From the NCBI GenBank assembly GCA_011799875.1, contig CM022303.1, forward strand, positions 552,022,793 to 552,086,792: a stretch of DNA of 64,000 nucleotides, in the 5' to 3' direction. The notes beneath the pieces were generated by a model. That model searched no databases, was not told the DNA's origin, and saw only the letters and a list, made by a program, of their open reading frames with translations. Each line of letters starts with the position of its first letter. Within the stretch, counting starts at the first letter, position 1. The translations under genes and the position numbers were made by a program. Source of the stretch: Thinopyrum elongatum. Taxonomy: Eukaryota > Streptophyta > Magnoliopsida > Poales > Poaceae. Shown here piece by piece: positions 47,400 through 57,929 of this stretch.

Positions 47400-48310
47400 A
47401 TGGGGCATGGTTTGTCCAGTAGCTCATCAAGGACTGATATGTGTCATACGAGGGATCTATTCTTCTTTCCAGCGGCCTTATGTTCAGGCGACCGCCGTGG
47501 GTATACGCATTTTGCCTGAGCTTTTATGGATTGCGCGGCATGGGTTGAATTTGCGCATTTGCTGTGCTTTCCAGGCGCTCCAGGTCCGATAATTCGGTGA
47601 AGCTTTGCACATGGCGACGGGCGAGGGCATTCAAAAATCCTTCGTCCCGGCAGTTAAACCGAAAGGTCACTATTATTTCTTGATCACAGCACTCCGTCAT
47701 TTTATCTTTGACCAGGAGCAATCTTGCCTAGTAATGGTGGACTGTTTCTCCAGGCTGCTGTTTGACGTACATCAAATCCCATATGTCAGGATTTCCCGAG
47801 TTACTCGGGGAGTACTCGACGTGGGTGGTGGGTGGGAAAAAGTTTCGCATCCCAGCGAGTTGCATATCCGGAATTTTGGTGGTGGTGTCAAGCACCCCTG
47901 GAATGTCCAGTGCGCCGAGTTCGGAATCCGGACTGTCTGCATGCCGTGGCGCAGATTCGAGGTCGTGTTTCAAGTCGAGGCTGGGTCTCGGGCTTTCTTC
48001 GGGGCGAACATCTGATTCCGGGCCCGAAGCCTGGGTGAGACGATCGCCAACCCGGACGCAACTTCTTTTTAGCTTTGGCGACTGCGAACCTTCGGCCAAT
48101 TCCTCGATGGTGGCGACGAGGTGTGTGATGTGTGAAATATAAATTTCCCTGTCATCGGGCTTGAGCCCGATCTGATCGTAGACCGAGGATCGGCCGTCGG
48201 AGATTCCCATGGCTCGGATCCGGTCTAGTAGACCATTTAATGATGAAAGGTCTGATGGGTCCATGCCCTCCGAATATACGGGACTGACCTGTAGTACAAC
48301 CACTCTGGGG
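47400..48310 (-). pseudogene. Gag of the Fatima-like element
   Basis: 48303-47728 encodes MDPSDLSSLNGLLDRIRAMG and, at its end, NSGNPDIWDLMYVKQQPGET, the start of the gag core. After a frameshift 47721-47524 encodes FLNALARRHVQSFTELSDLE. Gag forms the particle that packages the element RNA. No zinc knuckle is recognisable in what remains. The ORF is broken at about 47725 and again before the protease. Confidence 0.7.
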
Positions 48311-48724
48311 GTGTCTAAGGTTGTACCCAGGTGGTGTTCGGCCGGACCTAGTTCAGTCGGACTGTCAGGGTCGGGCTTTAAGGCGGGGCCCGGTGTAGCA
48401 TTAGTCCACGTCTAGTTTACCATTCTAGACGTTAAAGCGTTGGGATTAGTGGGTTCTTTAAGGGGAGCTGAAGGTTTTGATAGAGCTAGATCCCCCTGGG
48501 AGTTGACGGTGAACTCTAGGTTCCCGAACTTGATCTCCTAGCCGGGGGCGAAGCCACCAACCTGGCCGAGGCGGCCGGTTGGATCGGCGCGCAGCACGAC
48601 ACTGCCGAACGCAAAAACTTGGCCGGGGACGAAGATGTCCCTGGCGTGGATGGTGTCATTGATGAGAAAGTGAGCCATCGATCCTTCGATGATCCAACAG
48701 CGAAACTCTCAATGAAAGCACCAA
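48311..48724 (-). other. 5' leader of the Fatima-like element
   Basis: Non-coding leader between gag and the 5' LTR. On the minus strand it starts TTGGTGCTTTCATTGAGAG directly after the LTR. I do not recognise the primer tRNA from this sequence. Confidence 0.55.
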
Positions 48725-49217
48725 TGTCGGTGTCAAAACCGGCGGATCTCGGGTAGGGGGTCCCGAGCTGTGGATCTTGGATCAATGGGGAACAAGGGAT
48801 GAAGGACACGGTGTTTACCCAGGTTCGGGCCCTCTCTAAGAGGTAAAACCCTACGTCCTGCTTGATTATATTGATGTGTATCGGATGATTACAGAGTCGA
48901 TCTACCATGAGATCAGATGAACTAAACCCTAGACTAGTAGGATGGTGGTTGTTCTTCTAGCCTCTACCGACTAAACCCTCTGGTTTATATAGGCACCAGG
49001 GGTACTAGGGTTACCTATGGTCGGTTACAACAAGAGAAATAAACATGCCGAATCTTCTATCTTGACTTGGAGGACACACCAAGACTCCGAGGGTTTCCTG
49101 TCCGGACACGGAGTCGCCTTGTAGCTCAGACTCGTAGTAGTCATACAGCGGCCCTCCTGTCCGGCCCATAAGATGTAGGCCGGCAACCCGAGGACCCCCT
49201 ATTCCCAGACTCCCTCA
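48725..49217 (-). repeat. 5' LTR of the Fatima-like element
   Basis: 493 bp, paired with 22147-22639. A minus-strand TATA box TATATAAACC is at 48991-48982, at the same offset as in the partner. The few differences between the two LTRs are mostly transitions. Confidence 0.9.
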
Positions 49218-49395
49218 ACACCCGTGACAATCAACTGGTGGAGAAGGTCCGCAATGATCAAGAAGAGGTAAAGTGACAGCGGGTCCCCTTGTCGCAAACT
49301 CTTTACACTGAATCCATCTGCCGTTCAACATCACCACAGTTTTTCTGGTGGTAAGGATATTTCGGATCCAAGAGCGCCAAGGGTCGCCAAAGCCA
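49218..49395 (-). mobile_element. LINE fragment, RT middle part
   Basis: The minus strand encodes FGDPWRSWIRNILTTRKTVV, MLNGRWIQCK and LFLIIADLLHQLIVTG: the segment between the fingers and palm of a LINE RT. It links the pieces 63570-62585 and 22146-21838 in frame. It is bounded by the CACTA element on the right and the Fatima-like element on the left. Confidence 0.85.
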
Positions 49396-49427
49396 CACTA
49401 CTAGGAAAAGGGCTATAGATGATATGG

Positions 49428-49890
49428 CCACTAATTACGCACCAGACATGTGGTGCGCCACTACTATATAGCAGTGGCGCACCATGTGTTGGTGCGCCAT
49501 TAGTGTGAAAGACACTAATGGCGCACCAGACCCATGGTGCGCCACTAGTAATAATTTTTTTTAATTTTTCCAAAAATACTAATGGCGCACCATGCCAGAG
49601 TGCGCCATTACTAGTTTTAACTAGTAATGGCGCAGCAGCCACAGAGTGCGCCACTAGTAACAAAAATTTTTTATTATTATTTTTCCAAAAATACTAATGG
49701 CGCACCAGGGCAGAGTGCGCCATTACTAGTTTTAACTAGTAATGGCGCACCAGCCATACAGTGCGCCACTACTATATTTTTTTTTAATTATTTTTTTGCA
49801 AAACTACTAATGGCGCACCACCAGCTGGTGCGCCATTAGTAACCAGGGTTACTAATGGCGCATTTGTAGGTGGTGCGTCATTAGTAACCT
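49428..49890. repeat. Left subterminal repeats of the Caspar-like element
   Basis: Many copies of ACTAATGGCGCACCA and its reverse complement TGGTGCGCCATTAGT, often as palindromic pairs (for example around 49805-49840 and 49690-49760), separated by A/T-rich spacers with runs of T. In CACTA elements these arrays bind the TNP1/TNPA-type protein during transposition. Confidence 0.88.
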
Positions 49891-50383
49891 GGGACCAGCT
49901 AGATATTTTGGACAGCCACACCTACACACTCACTTTCCCCACTTCATTCTCTCCACCTCCTCCTCCAAGCTTGTGTCGGCTGCCTCCTCCTCCTCACCTC
50001 ATTTGCACCATAGATTCATCAAAATTAAGTGGTTAAATTACCTTTTTTTGATAGGTAAGTAAGGGGAAAGCTATCTTTATGTTGTAGCTAGATCTACTTT
50101 TTTTCTCCCTCCAACAACATGCACATGCACTTTTTATGGCCTAGCTAGATCTATGTATGTTTGTGGTGTTGCATATGTTTGTGGTGTTGCATATATGTTT
50201 GTGTTTGCAGGTACCGGTATTTGAAATGCGATAGTTGCCAATATTTTGCCGGAATGTTGATTCATTTCCGTTTCGGCGAGAATTTTGGCACTATGCATTC
50301 TTTTTGGTCCTATTTTTAGGGAAAGTCATGCCAAATTTTTTCTTGGTTCTAAAATATCGTTTTGCTCTACCCCGCAGGCGACC

Positions 50384-53300
50384 ATGGTCCGCACGATGAC
50401 CGAAGGCATCGTGAATAGGTTTTTGAGCTCCGCGAAGGCCGAGATGCTTCAAAAGAACGAGACGGAGATAAGATGTCCATGTCGAAGATGCAAGCTGAAG
50501 AGCCTTATTGCGGACCCGGATTCCGGGCAGGTGCGGGACCACCTGCTCTTGCGTGGTTTCATGGATGGCTATCGGTGGCAAGGTGATGAAGATGACTACG
50601 AAGTCGTCCATGGGGGCCGGGCAAGAAATGAGGAAGGGCAGCAAGACAACCACCGCGGCGAGGGCGGGCGAGAAGACGAAGAATCTCCAGGACATGATCA
50701 CGACGGTGATGCTGTACACAGTCATCATGTACAAGATGCCGGACATGATGATGAGGAAGATCAAGACGAAGGGCATGATCATGAAGATGAAGATGCCGGA
50801 GCAGACGACGATGGAGGTTGGGTGCAGGACCCTCATATTCAAGAGCTGCTTCTCAAGCAGACGGATAACGCAAGAGCTGCCGCCCGAGAGAAAGCCAAGC
50901 TGGATCAACTGGAGATAGACGCGGTTACTCCATTGTATGAAGGATGCAGGCCCGAGGATACCCGCCTGAAAGTAACGCTCATGGCTCTGGAGATGAAGGT
51001 AAAACACAAAATGACCGACGCATGCTTCGACGAGAACATGTCATTCTGGCACGAACGTCTTCCCAAGGGGAACAAGTGGCCGACCAGTTTCGAGGAGGCG
51101 AAGAAAATCGTGTGTCCTCTGGATTTACCACACGTGAAATACCATGTGTGCATGAACAATTGCATCATTTATCGGGACGAGCACGCGGAGTCTACCATAT
51201 GTCCGGTGTGCGGCGTCACTCGATACAAGAAGAGGAAGAAAGCTCCTCGAAAAGTGGTGTGGTACTTTCCGATCACTCCTCGTCTGCAGCGGTATTTCGT
51301 GGACCCTAAGGTAGCAAAGCTCCTGCGTTGGCACACGGATAGGGAGGAGAAGAAGCGAGAAGATGACAGGAATGATCCGGAGATAAATAAAAAAGACAAG
51401 ATGCTGAGTCACCCTAAGGATGCGAGCCAGTGGCAAGCGTTGAACTTCGAATACCCAGAATTTGGGAATGATCCAAGGAACATCGTGTTGGGCGCGAGCA
51501 CCGATGGAGTCAATCAGTTTGGCAGCTAGAGAAGCACACATAGCACCTGGCCTGTGTTTGTGTGGATGTACAACCTTCCCCCCTGGTTGTGCATGAAGAG
51601 GAAGTACATTCACATGAGTATGCTAATTGAAGGGCCGAAACAACCAGGGAACGACATCAATCTGTATCTGGGGCTGCTGAAAGAGGAGCTAGACACGCTG
51701 TGGAAAACGCCAGCCAATACGTGGGACGCCGCAGAGAAAGAATATTTCCCTATGAGAGCCGCACTGCTCACGACGGTGCACGACTATCTCGGTTACGGAT
51801 ATCTCGCGAGGCAGGTGGTCCACGGATTTTCTGGATGCGTCAGGTGCATGGATGACACAACGTATCACCAGCTAGATAGAGATCCCGGGTCTTCGAAAAC
51901 CGTGTTCATGGGACATCGAAGGTGGCTTCGCGACGATGACCCGTGGAGAAAACGCAAGGATCTGTTCGATGGTGAAACCGAACCCCGAAGACACCCGCGT
52001 ACGAGGAGCGGCGAGGAAATAGACGAGCTGTTGAAAAATTGGAAAGATTGCCCACTGCCGGGAAAGAAGCAAAAGGCGCCAGAGCCGGGAAAGAAGCGAA
52101 AGGCGCCAGAGCCGCTGCTGAAGGTATGGAAAACGAGGTCTGTTTTCTTGGACTTGCCGTACTGGAAGATCCACCCTGTGCCTCACAGCCTTGATGTCAT
52201 GCATATCACGAAGAACGTGTGCGAGAGTCTGCTTGGTACCCTGCTCAACATGCCAGAGAGGACCAAAGATGGGCCGAAAGCAAGGGCAGACTTGAAATCA
52301 ATGGGCATCAGGGAGGAGCTTCACGCTAATGATGATGATGATGAGGCGAAGCAGGACACAGAAAGTCGTCGCAAAGGCAAAAAGGCCAAGAAGACCGAAA
52401 ATGACTACCCTCTCGCGTGCTTCACTCTAAGTCAGGAGGAGATCGAGCAGTTTTTCACCTGCCTCGTAGGAGTAAAACTTCCTTACGGTTACGCGGGGAA
52501 GATAAGCAGATACCTAGACCCAGCGAAGCAGAAGTTCAGCGGGATGAAGTCTCACGACTGTCACGTGCTGATGACGCAGATACTTCCAGTTGCAATCCGT
52601 GGGATCATGGACGCGCACGTCCGTGAAACGCTATTTGGCCTATGCAACTTTTTCGACGTCATCTCTCGGAAGTCGGTTGGCGTGAGGCAACTCAGAAGGC
52701 TACAGGAAGAGATCGTGGTGATACTATGCGAGCTTGAGATGTACTTCCCGCCCGCATTCTTCGACGTTATGGTGCATCTTCTGGTCCATATCGTGGAGGA
52801 TATCATCCAACTCGGGCCGACGTTCCTGCACAGCATGATGCCGTTCGAAAGGATGAATGGTGTCATCAAAGGATACGTTCGCAACATGTCACGTCCAGAG
52901 GGAAGCATAGCCATGGGCTTTCTGACCGAAGAGTGCATCTCCTACTGCACGAATTATCTAGGCATCGAGAACCCCGTTGGTCTGCCCGTCAACAGGCACC
53001 TCGGCAGGCTCGCTGGATGGGGTCACCGCGAGGGTCGCCGCGAAATGCATGTCGACTTCGAGGGTCGACTCGCCAACTTTGAAAGAGCAAACCTAGTCGC
53101 GCTACAACACATAGACGTGGTCGATGCTTGGGTGGTAGAGCACAAAACCTTTATTGAGAAGATGTACAATGACCGAGGCCAACAGAGGACGGACGGAGAT
53201 ATAATCAAAGAGCACAACTCATGTTTCACGCGTTGGTTCAAGCAGAAGCTTCTGTCGTACCCTTTACATGAGGATTCTTCCGCGGAAGAACAACTCATAT

Positions 53301-53920
53301 TCGCCTTGTCACAGGGCGCCAAGCACAACCTGATGACCTATGAGGCGTACGATATCAACGGCTACACATTCTACACCGAGGACAAGGACATGAAGAGCGA
53401 TGGTTATCAGAACTCCGGGGTAACGATGGAATCCTACACCGGTAACGACAAGGACAGATACTACGGAAGGATCGAGGAGATCTGGGAGCTGAGCTACGCT
53501 GGAGAGAAGGTCCCGATGTTCCGTGTCAGATGGGCCAAGAGCGTCCTAAAAGAAGACCGGTATTTCACCACCATGGTTATACTCGAAGCCAAATCCAAGA
53601 CCGCGGGCGCAAACGTCACCGCGAAAAATGAGCCATGGGTACTGGCTTCCCAAGTGGACCAATGCTTCTTCATTACCGACCCATCAAAGCCCAGTCGTGT
53701 TGTTGTGAGGAGAGGCAAAAGGAAGATCATCGGAATGGATGGAGTCGCCAATGAGCAAGACTTCGACAAGTACGGTGACCCGAAGATGGAACATGACGAC
53801 GACGATGAAGTAGCAGCATACACCACAAGAAGAAGCAGGACCACCCTACCTAAAGGATGTCCGTTCCACAGAAGAACTCCATTTGCGAAAAAGAAGGGCA
53901 AGAAGATTGTGAACAGATAG
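50384..53920 (+). pseudogene. TNP2-type CACTA transposase, one in-frame TAG
   Basis: One frame of 1179 codons starting MVRTMTEGIVNRFLSSAKAE, placed after a 3' splice site (CCCCGCAG at 50369-50376). Domains in order: a Cys-containing N-terminal module (CPCRRCK, about 31-37), an acidic region (about 70-150), a Transposase_21-type core with CPVCG near 272, TDG near 375 and SLDVMHITKNVCESLLGTLL near 603, a DUF4218-like block (PPAFFDVMVHLLVHIVEDI, about 780) and a DUF4216-like block (about 1010-1120). The only break is TAG at 51527-51529 (codon 382) directly after VNQFGS, where CAG would fit; the family sequence continues at once behind it. TNP2 binds the terminal repeats and cuts the DNA. Without readthrough the product lacks most of the core. 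Confidence 0.9.
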
Positions 53921-53975
53921 CTAGCTAGCTAAGATCGATTGTATTTAAATTGTAGCCTTCATTTCTCGATTGTAT

Positions 53976-54085
53976 TTCATGGGCACTTTTTGAACTCATG
54001 AATATTTTTAAATTTCATGGGCACTTTTTGAACTCATGAATATTTTTAAATTTCATGGGCACTTTTTGAATTCATGAATTTTTTT
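53976..54085 (+). repeat. Minisatellite of 37-38 bp, three copies
   Basis: CATGGGCACTTTTTGAA starts at 53979, 54016 and 54054, directly 3' of the transposase gene. Confidence 0.8.
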
Positions 54086-54352
54086 TGAATATTCATGAGG
54101 ACACTCGATCTCGATCCCCCTCCATCTCGATCGCTATCCCCCCTCGCCAGATCCCCCTCTCCGCCGAGCACCCCCCGCACCCTCCCCCGCTCCACCACCG
54201 CCGACGACCCCCGCACCCTCCCCCGCTCCACCGTCACAAATGAATGCAACTAAAAATTATTACTGTTTTTATAAAAATTTATTACTGTTTCATATTCATA
54301 TTCATTTTCTAAAAAATTATTAGATGCAACAAAAAATAATAATAATAAATTA

Positions 54353-54490
54353 CTTATGGCGCACCGCTGGCTGGTGCGCCATTGCTATCTAAAAAAAAGA
54401 TTACTTATGGCACACCGTCCCGGTGGTGCGCCATTGCTATAAAAAAAACATTCTAATGGCGCACCACCAGGGGGTGCGCCATTAGTAATC
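54353..54490. repeat. Internal island of subterminal-type repeats
   Basis: TTATGGCGCACCGCTGGCTG, GGTGCGCCATTGCTAT, TAATGGCGCACCACCAGGGG and GGTGCGCCATTAGTAATC follow each other here, 5 kb from either end. The same motifs otherwise occur only at the termini. C-rich non-coding sequence follows up to about 54840. Confidence 0.82.
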
Positions 54491-55432
54491 TTCCCCCCTA
54501 TAGCTAGTCGCCCGATCCCTTCGTCCCTCCCTCGCCAGATCCACTCCCCCCTCGCATACTTCTCCACCGCCAAGTTCGTCCGACCCACTGCGCCGCCGCC
54601 GCCGCTGCCCCGACCAACTGCGCCGCAGCCGCCCACGCACCCCCGCCGCCTCCCTCTCCCCATCCTCCCCTTCCTCCCCCTCCGACCCCACCCCGACGCA
54701 TCTCCGTCTCCACGCCGCCCACTGCATCTTCCCCGGCACCCGCGCGGAACAGATCGGAGGAGACACAGAGACAGGCGAGAGGAGAGGAGGAGCCCGCCGC
54801 CTCCTCGACGCGTGCCGCCGGATCTTCAACGCCTAGCCGCTGCCGGTGCTTCAGCGCCTCGACGCGTGCCACTCGTCGTCGACCTGCCCCGCAGCCGCCA
54901 CAACCTCCACATCGTCATCATCGAGGTCGGGACGCCATGTGAGAGGCCCTCTCCATGTCCCCAACATCTTACTTGTCTTCGCTACTTTCTGCCCTCTCCA
55001 TGTACCTTTTTTATCAGTGACAATTTGTCTGAATATTATCTGAAAAATGCAAGTGCTTTCAGAGAGGAGAGCAGAACAGAGCAGAGTAGCTTAAAACTCC
55101 ATTGGTTGCTTGCACTGCACAAAGGGCAAGCTTGCCAAGCTCACCAGCTAGACGTCTGCCACGAAATTTACATCTCTAAATTGGTAAGTGTATATGTCAC
55201 ACTTCGCAAGAAATTAGTATGGTGTCTGAATCTTTGCAGGTAAGTATATATGGCATTATGGCTGATGCTTTCCACGTATCCTTGCATGGATTCGATCATC
55301 ATGTAAACATGAGATTACAATCGATCCTTGCATCATAGGGATACTCAAAACTAGTAACAGCAGACGTACATATATCCTTGCATCATAGGGTTAAAATGAT
55401 AATACCCTTCCTCATTTCGCTAGAGTTTCGGC
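54491..55432. other. Non-coding, GC-rich then AT-rich stretch of the Caspar-like element
   Basis: 54500-54830 is C-rich with no ORF I trust on the plus strand. 54840-55250 has a 5'-UTR-like look (GC-rich, then CAGGTAAGT-like exon borders near 55240) but no recognisable product. 55300-55430 contains ATATCCTTGCATCATAGGG twice (near 55331 and 55372). Confidence 0.45.
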
Positions 55433-56250
55433 CTAGTCCTCTCCTTCCACCAATCGATCCTGGCAAGCAAAACAAAACAGTGGGAGATACATTCAGCTAT
55501 CCTATATCATGTGCCATTAAGGAAGAATATTATTATTAGCTAGATTGAAAGAGAGAGAGAGAGACCAAAGTATTACCTGATGAATATTTGTCTTTATGTT
55601 GCAAGATTCAGATGTGTAGAACATGTGCCATTTCTTCTCATCTTCTCCACCCTTTGCATAAGCCTCGACGTGCTTGATATGACTGAACTTGTCCCACTCG
55701 GAGCTAGATTCACCCTCAGCCATGGAAGTGAGTACTGCTAGGTTGCAGGTCAGCAGCAAATGACTAGGCTTTACAGTCTGCAGGTAGACCGGAAGTTGAT
55801 ATTCCCAGCTGAAAACTCTCAGCTCGAGTCTCCGGAGTGCATCCATCTCCTTCAGTGTCTCGAGCTTTGGGCAGTACTCGATTTGAAGCTTTTGTAATTT
55901 TGGAAGATTGGAGATCATGGCCAGTTCGGGTATGTCATACAGGTCGAGCTCAACTACAGAAACAAAGTTCTCTAGAGAGTGGAGACCTTGGACCTTCCAT
56001 ATTATTAGCTTCTTCAAAGCCATTGCATGAGACATAAGTCCTGGAGGCATACGGCCCAGTCTGCAAGAAGTGATACCAAGTTCCTCCAATAAGGGCATAG
56101 CTTTCACTTCCGTCTCCCAAACCCACTCCTCCCATTCCTCCATTCCGTGAAATTGCAACTTCTGGAGTTTGGGAACCGTAGCAGCAAACTGAGATGAAGT
56201 GCAGTGCTGCTGATTGTACTGATGCACAAATTCAGGACCCACACACTATG
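55433..56250 (-). pseudogene. Captured 3' end of an NLR resistance gene (LRR region, last two exons)
   Basis: On the minus strand 56242-55577 encodes LRR repeats of a CC-NBS-LRR type protein: VPKLQKLQFHGMEEWEEWVW, MPLLEELGITSCRLGRMPPG, VVELDLYDIPELAMISNLPK, LQKLQIEYCPKLETL. The exon ends in CATCAG with the donor GTAATAC. The intron 55576-55460 (117 bp) ends TTGCTTGCCAG, and the last exon 55459-55433 encodes DRLVEGED and a stop. Splicing keeps the frame. The signal-binding LRR tail is there; the NB-ARC and coiled-coil parts are not. It lies antisense between the two transposon genes, so it was picked up as genomic DNA with its intron. No stop interrupts the captured frame. Confidence 0.85.
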
Positions 56251-57240
56251 CCAGTACATTGAAGAACATTTAATTTATTATTATGCACTTCCTTCTCTGC
56301 CACCCCCTGATCTCCTCTCAAAGATCAACCAATCTCTATCTGCCCTACCTTCTCTTTCCAAACTTTCAACCCTCCCTGGTTATTGGAACCACAACCATTA
56401 CTAGAACTGAAATTTCCAGTCGAAGAGGAATTGCCCATCCCACTCCCCCAGCACCATTGTTGTAGGTAGGGCCAGAGAAATTATTGTAAATCTATCTCCA
56501 TAAGAGCTCACCCCTGGGAAGTTTCTCTTCTGCTCTAGGAATCTAGTCCTGCATATAACATCATATAACATCATGTTAAACTGCATATAACATCAACTCC
56601 CACGTCCCCAAAACCATCATGTGAAACGGCATATACTGTGAAAAACTGCATATAACATCTCCAGAACAAACTGATGCCTAATAGTGACAAAAACTAATTT
56701 TTTGTTGCCAAAACTGCATACACAAAAGATTGGGGGACTGGGATTCAAACCAATGATCTTATGGATTTGCAGTATCATGGATTTGCAGTTCATGCCATAT
56801 ATGCTTATGGACTTATTGCCAAGATTATGAAATACAAGTTGCTATTCTTGTAGTGGAATAAATAATTATATTGCCCATTTGCATATCAGTAGAACTAAAT
56901 CCATGTTTTAATGCTTAGTTGCATTTAAGGAGGAAATCATTATCTGCCATCTCCTTGGAGAGTGGATCAGTTATTCTGAACATCAATATGAGTAGTCATT
57001 ACCTTACAGTTAGTTAGCGCGGCTGGATTTTCTTCTTCTTAAAAGCATCAACTTCAAAGTATAGTTTTACAAGCTTCTAAAACTTTTTCTTAAAAGCTCC
57101 AGCTATACATTTTATCAGTTGTTCTTTTCTCAGAATATGGAACCTATTTGTGTAATCTGACCTATCTCTCCTTCTTTTTGCCTGCATTGTTGTATGCTCC
57201 TATGAAGATCCAAATGTATCATCATAATGTAGGTGCTGTG
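56251..57240. other. AT-rich spacer of the Caspar-like element
   Basis: No credible ORF on either strand. GCATATAACATC recurs near 56553-56660. 57240-57370 has TTGTGATGCTGCTGCTGTAC twice (57309 and 57352), just upstream of the second gene. Confidence 0.45.
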
Positions 57241-57384
57241 TTGTGTGATTCTTCATGCTGAGAACTTCAGCTTTTTCAACTTGCTGGACTATATGTTCAT
57301 TGGTACTACTTGTGATGCTGCTGCTGTACTACTTGGGAATTTTGTCAACTTGTGATGCTGCTGCTGTACCCCGAGAGGCCCTTG

Positions 57385-57514
57385 AGTTTGCCGGAATGTC
57401 GATTAACTTCCGTTCCGGCAAATTCGGGTACTCCATATGTCCTATTTTCAGCAAAGGCCATGCTGAAATTTTCCGTGAATTTTAGCATGACTTTGCTAAA
57501 AATAGGACATATGG
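57385..57514 (+). promoter_or_regulatory. 5' module shared with the transposase gene, with a 39-bp inverted repeat
   Basis: TTTGCCGGAATGTCGATT at 57387 and GTCCTATTTTCAGCAAAGGC at 57439 match, with changes, the leader of the transposase gene (50248-50345: TTTGCCGGAATGTTGATT and GTCCTATTTTTAGGGAAAG). Arms 57433-57472 (CCATATGTCCTATTTT...) and 57476-57514 (...AAAATAGGACATATGG) are inverted copies separated by about 3 bases. The position, in the leader of both genes, suggests a common promoter or 5' UTR. Confidence 0.6.
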
Positions 57515-57671
57515 GGTACTTGCGACTAATGCATGGGCCGGGGTATCTTAGTACTTAATTAAGTAGGATCAACTGCCCCTTTATTCTTGCTGCATTAAAC
57601 ACATATGATGAATTCATGTGTGGACAGACGAAAAAGCAACTGCCATAGGTGGCAATAGAGCCAAGTGATTA

Positions 57672-57870
57672 GGCCCTAAATGATAAAACCTTGGCTTTTA
57701 GGGTGCCTCGGTGTCGATAAGAACCTAAATGATGAAAGCTTAGGCTTTTAGGGTGCCTCGGCGTTGACAAACCCTAAATGATAAAACCTTAGCTTTTAGG
57801 ATGCCTCGGTGTCGACAAACCCTAAATGATGAGACCATGATAATTCCTCACAAACCCTAAATGATGAGAT
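57672..57870 (+). repeat. Minisatellite of 48-50 bp in the leader of the second gene
   Basis: CCCTAAATGAT starts at 57674, (57723), 57772, 57820 and 57855. The first four units also share TTAGGGTGCCTCGG. The CCCTAAA core looks telomere-like but the unit is much longer, so it is not a telomeric repeat. Confidence 0.75.
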
Positions 57871-57929
57871 CTTGTTCCTTGACAATAACCAACTTTTTGA
57901 CCAAACTTTTTTCCTATTTAGAGGGAAAC

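Larger units (their letters stand above)
22147..49217 (-). mobile_element. Fatima-like Gypsy LTR retrotransposon, heavily invaded, TSD ACATC/ACACC
   Basis: Two 493-bp LTRs starting TGTCGGTGTCAAAACC (22147-22639 and 48725-49217) face the same way. 5-bp duplications ACATC (22142-22146) and ACACC (49218-49222, one change) flank them. The coding order on the minus strand from 48.3 kb down is gag, protease, RT, RNase H, integrase, so 48725-49217 is the 5' LTR. Removing Angela, the solo LTRs and the 38874-43343 duplication leaves about 9.2 kb, a normal size for an autonomous Gypsy element. An extra ORF of opposite sense lies between integrase and the 3' LTR. All pol parts carry stops or shifts. The family name is from memory of the LTR. 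Confidence 0.85.

Noticed and set aside
50291..51007. 238-codon minus-strand ORF over the transposase start
   Set aside because: Shadow of the TNP2 frame, which has clear domains on the plus strand.
57672..57870. Interstitial telomere repeat
   Set aside because: Only one CCCTAAA per 48-50-bp unit; a telomeric tract would be uninterrupted 7-bp units.
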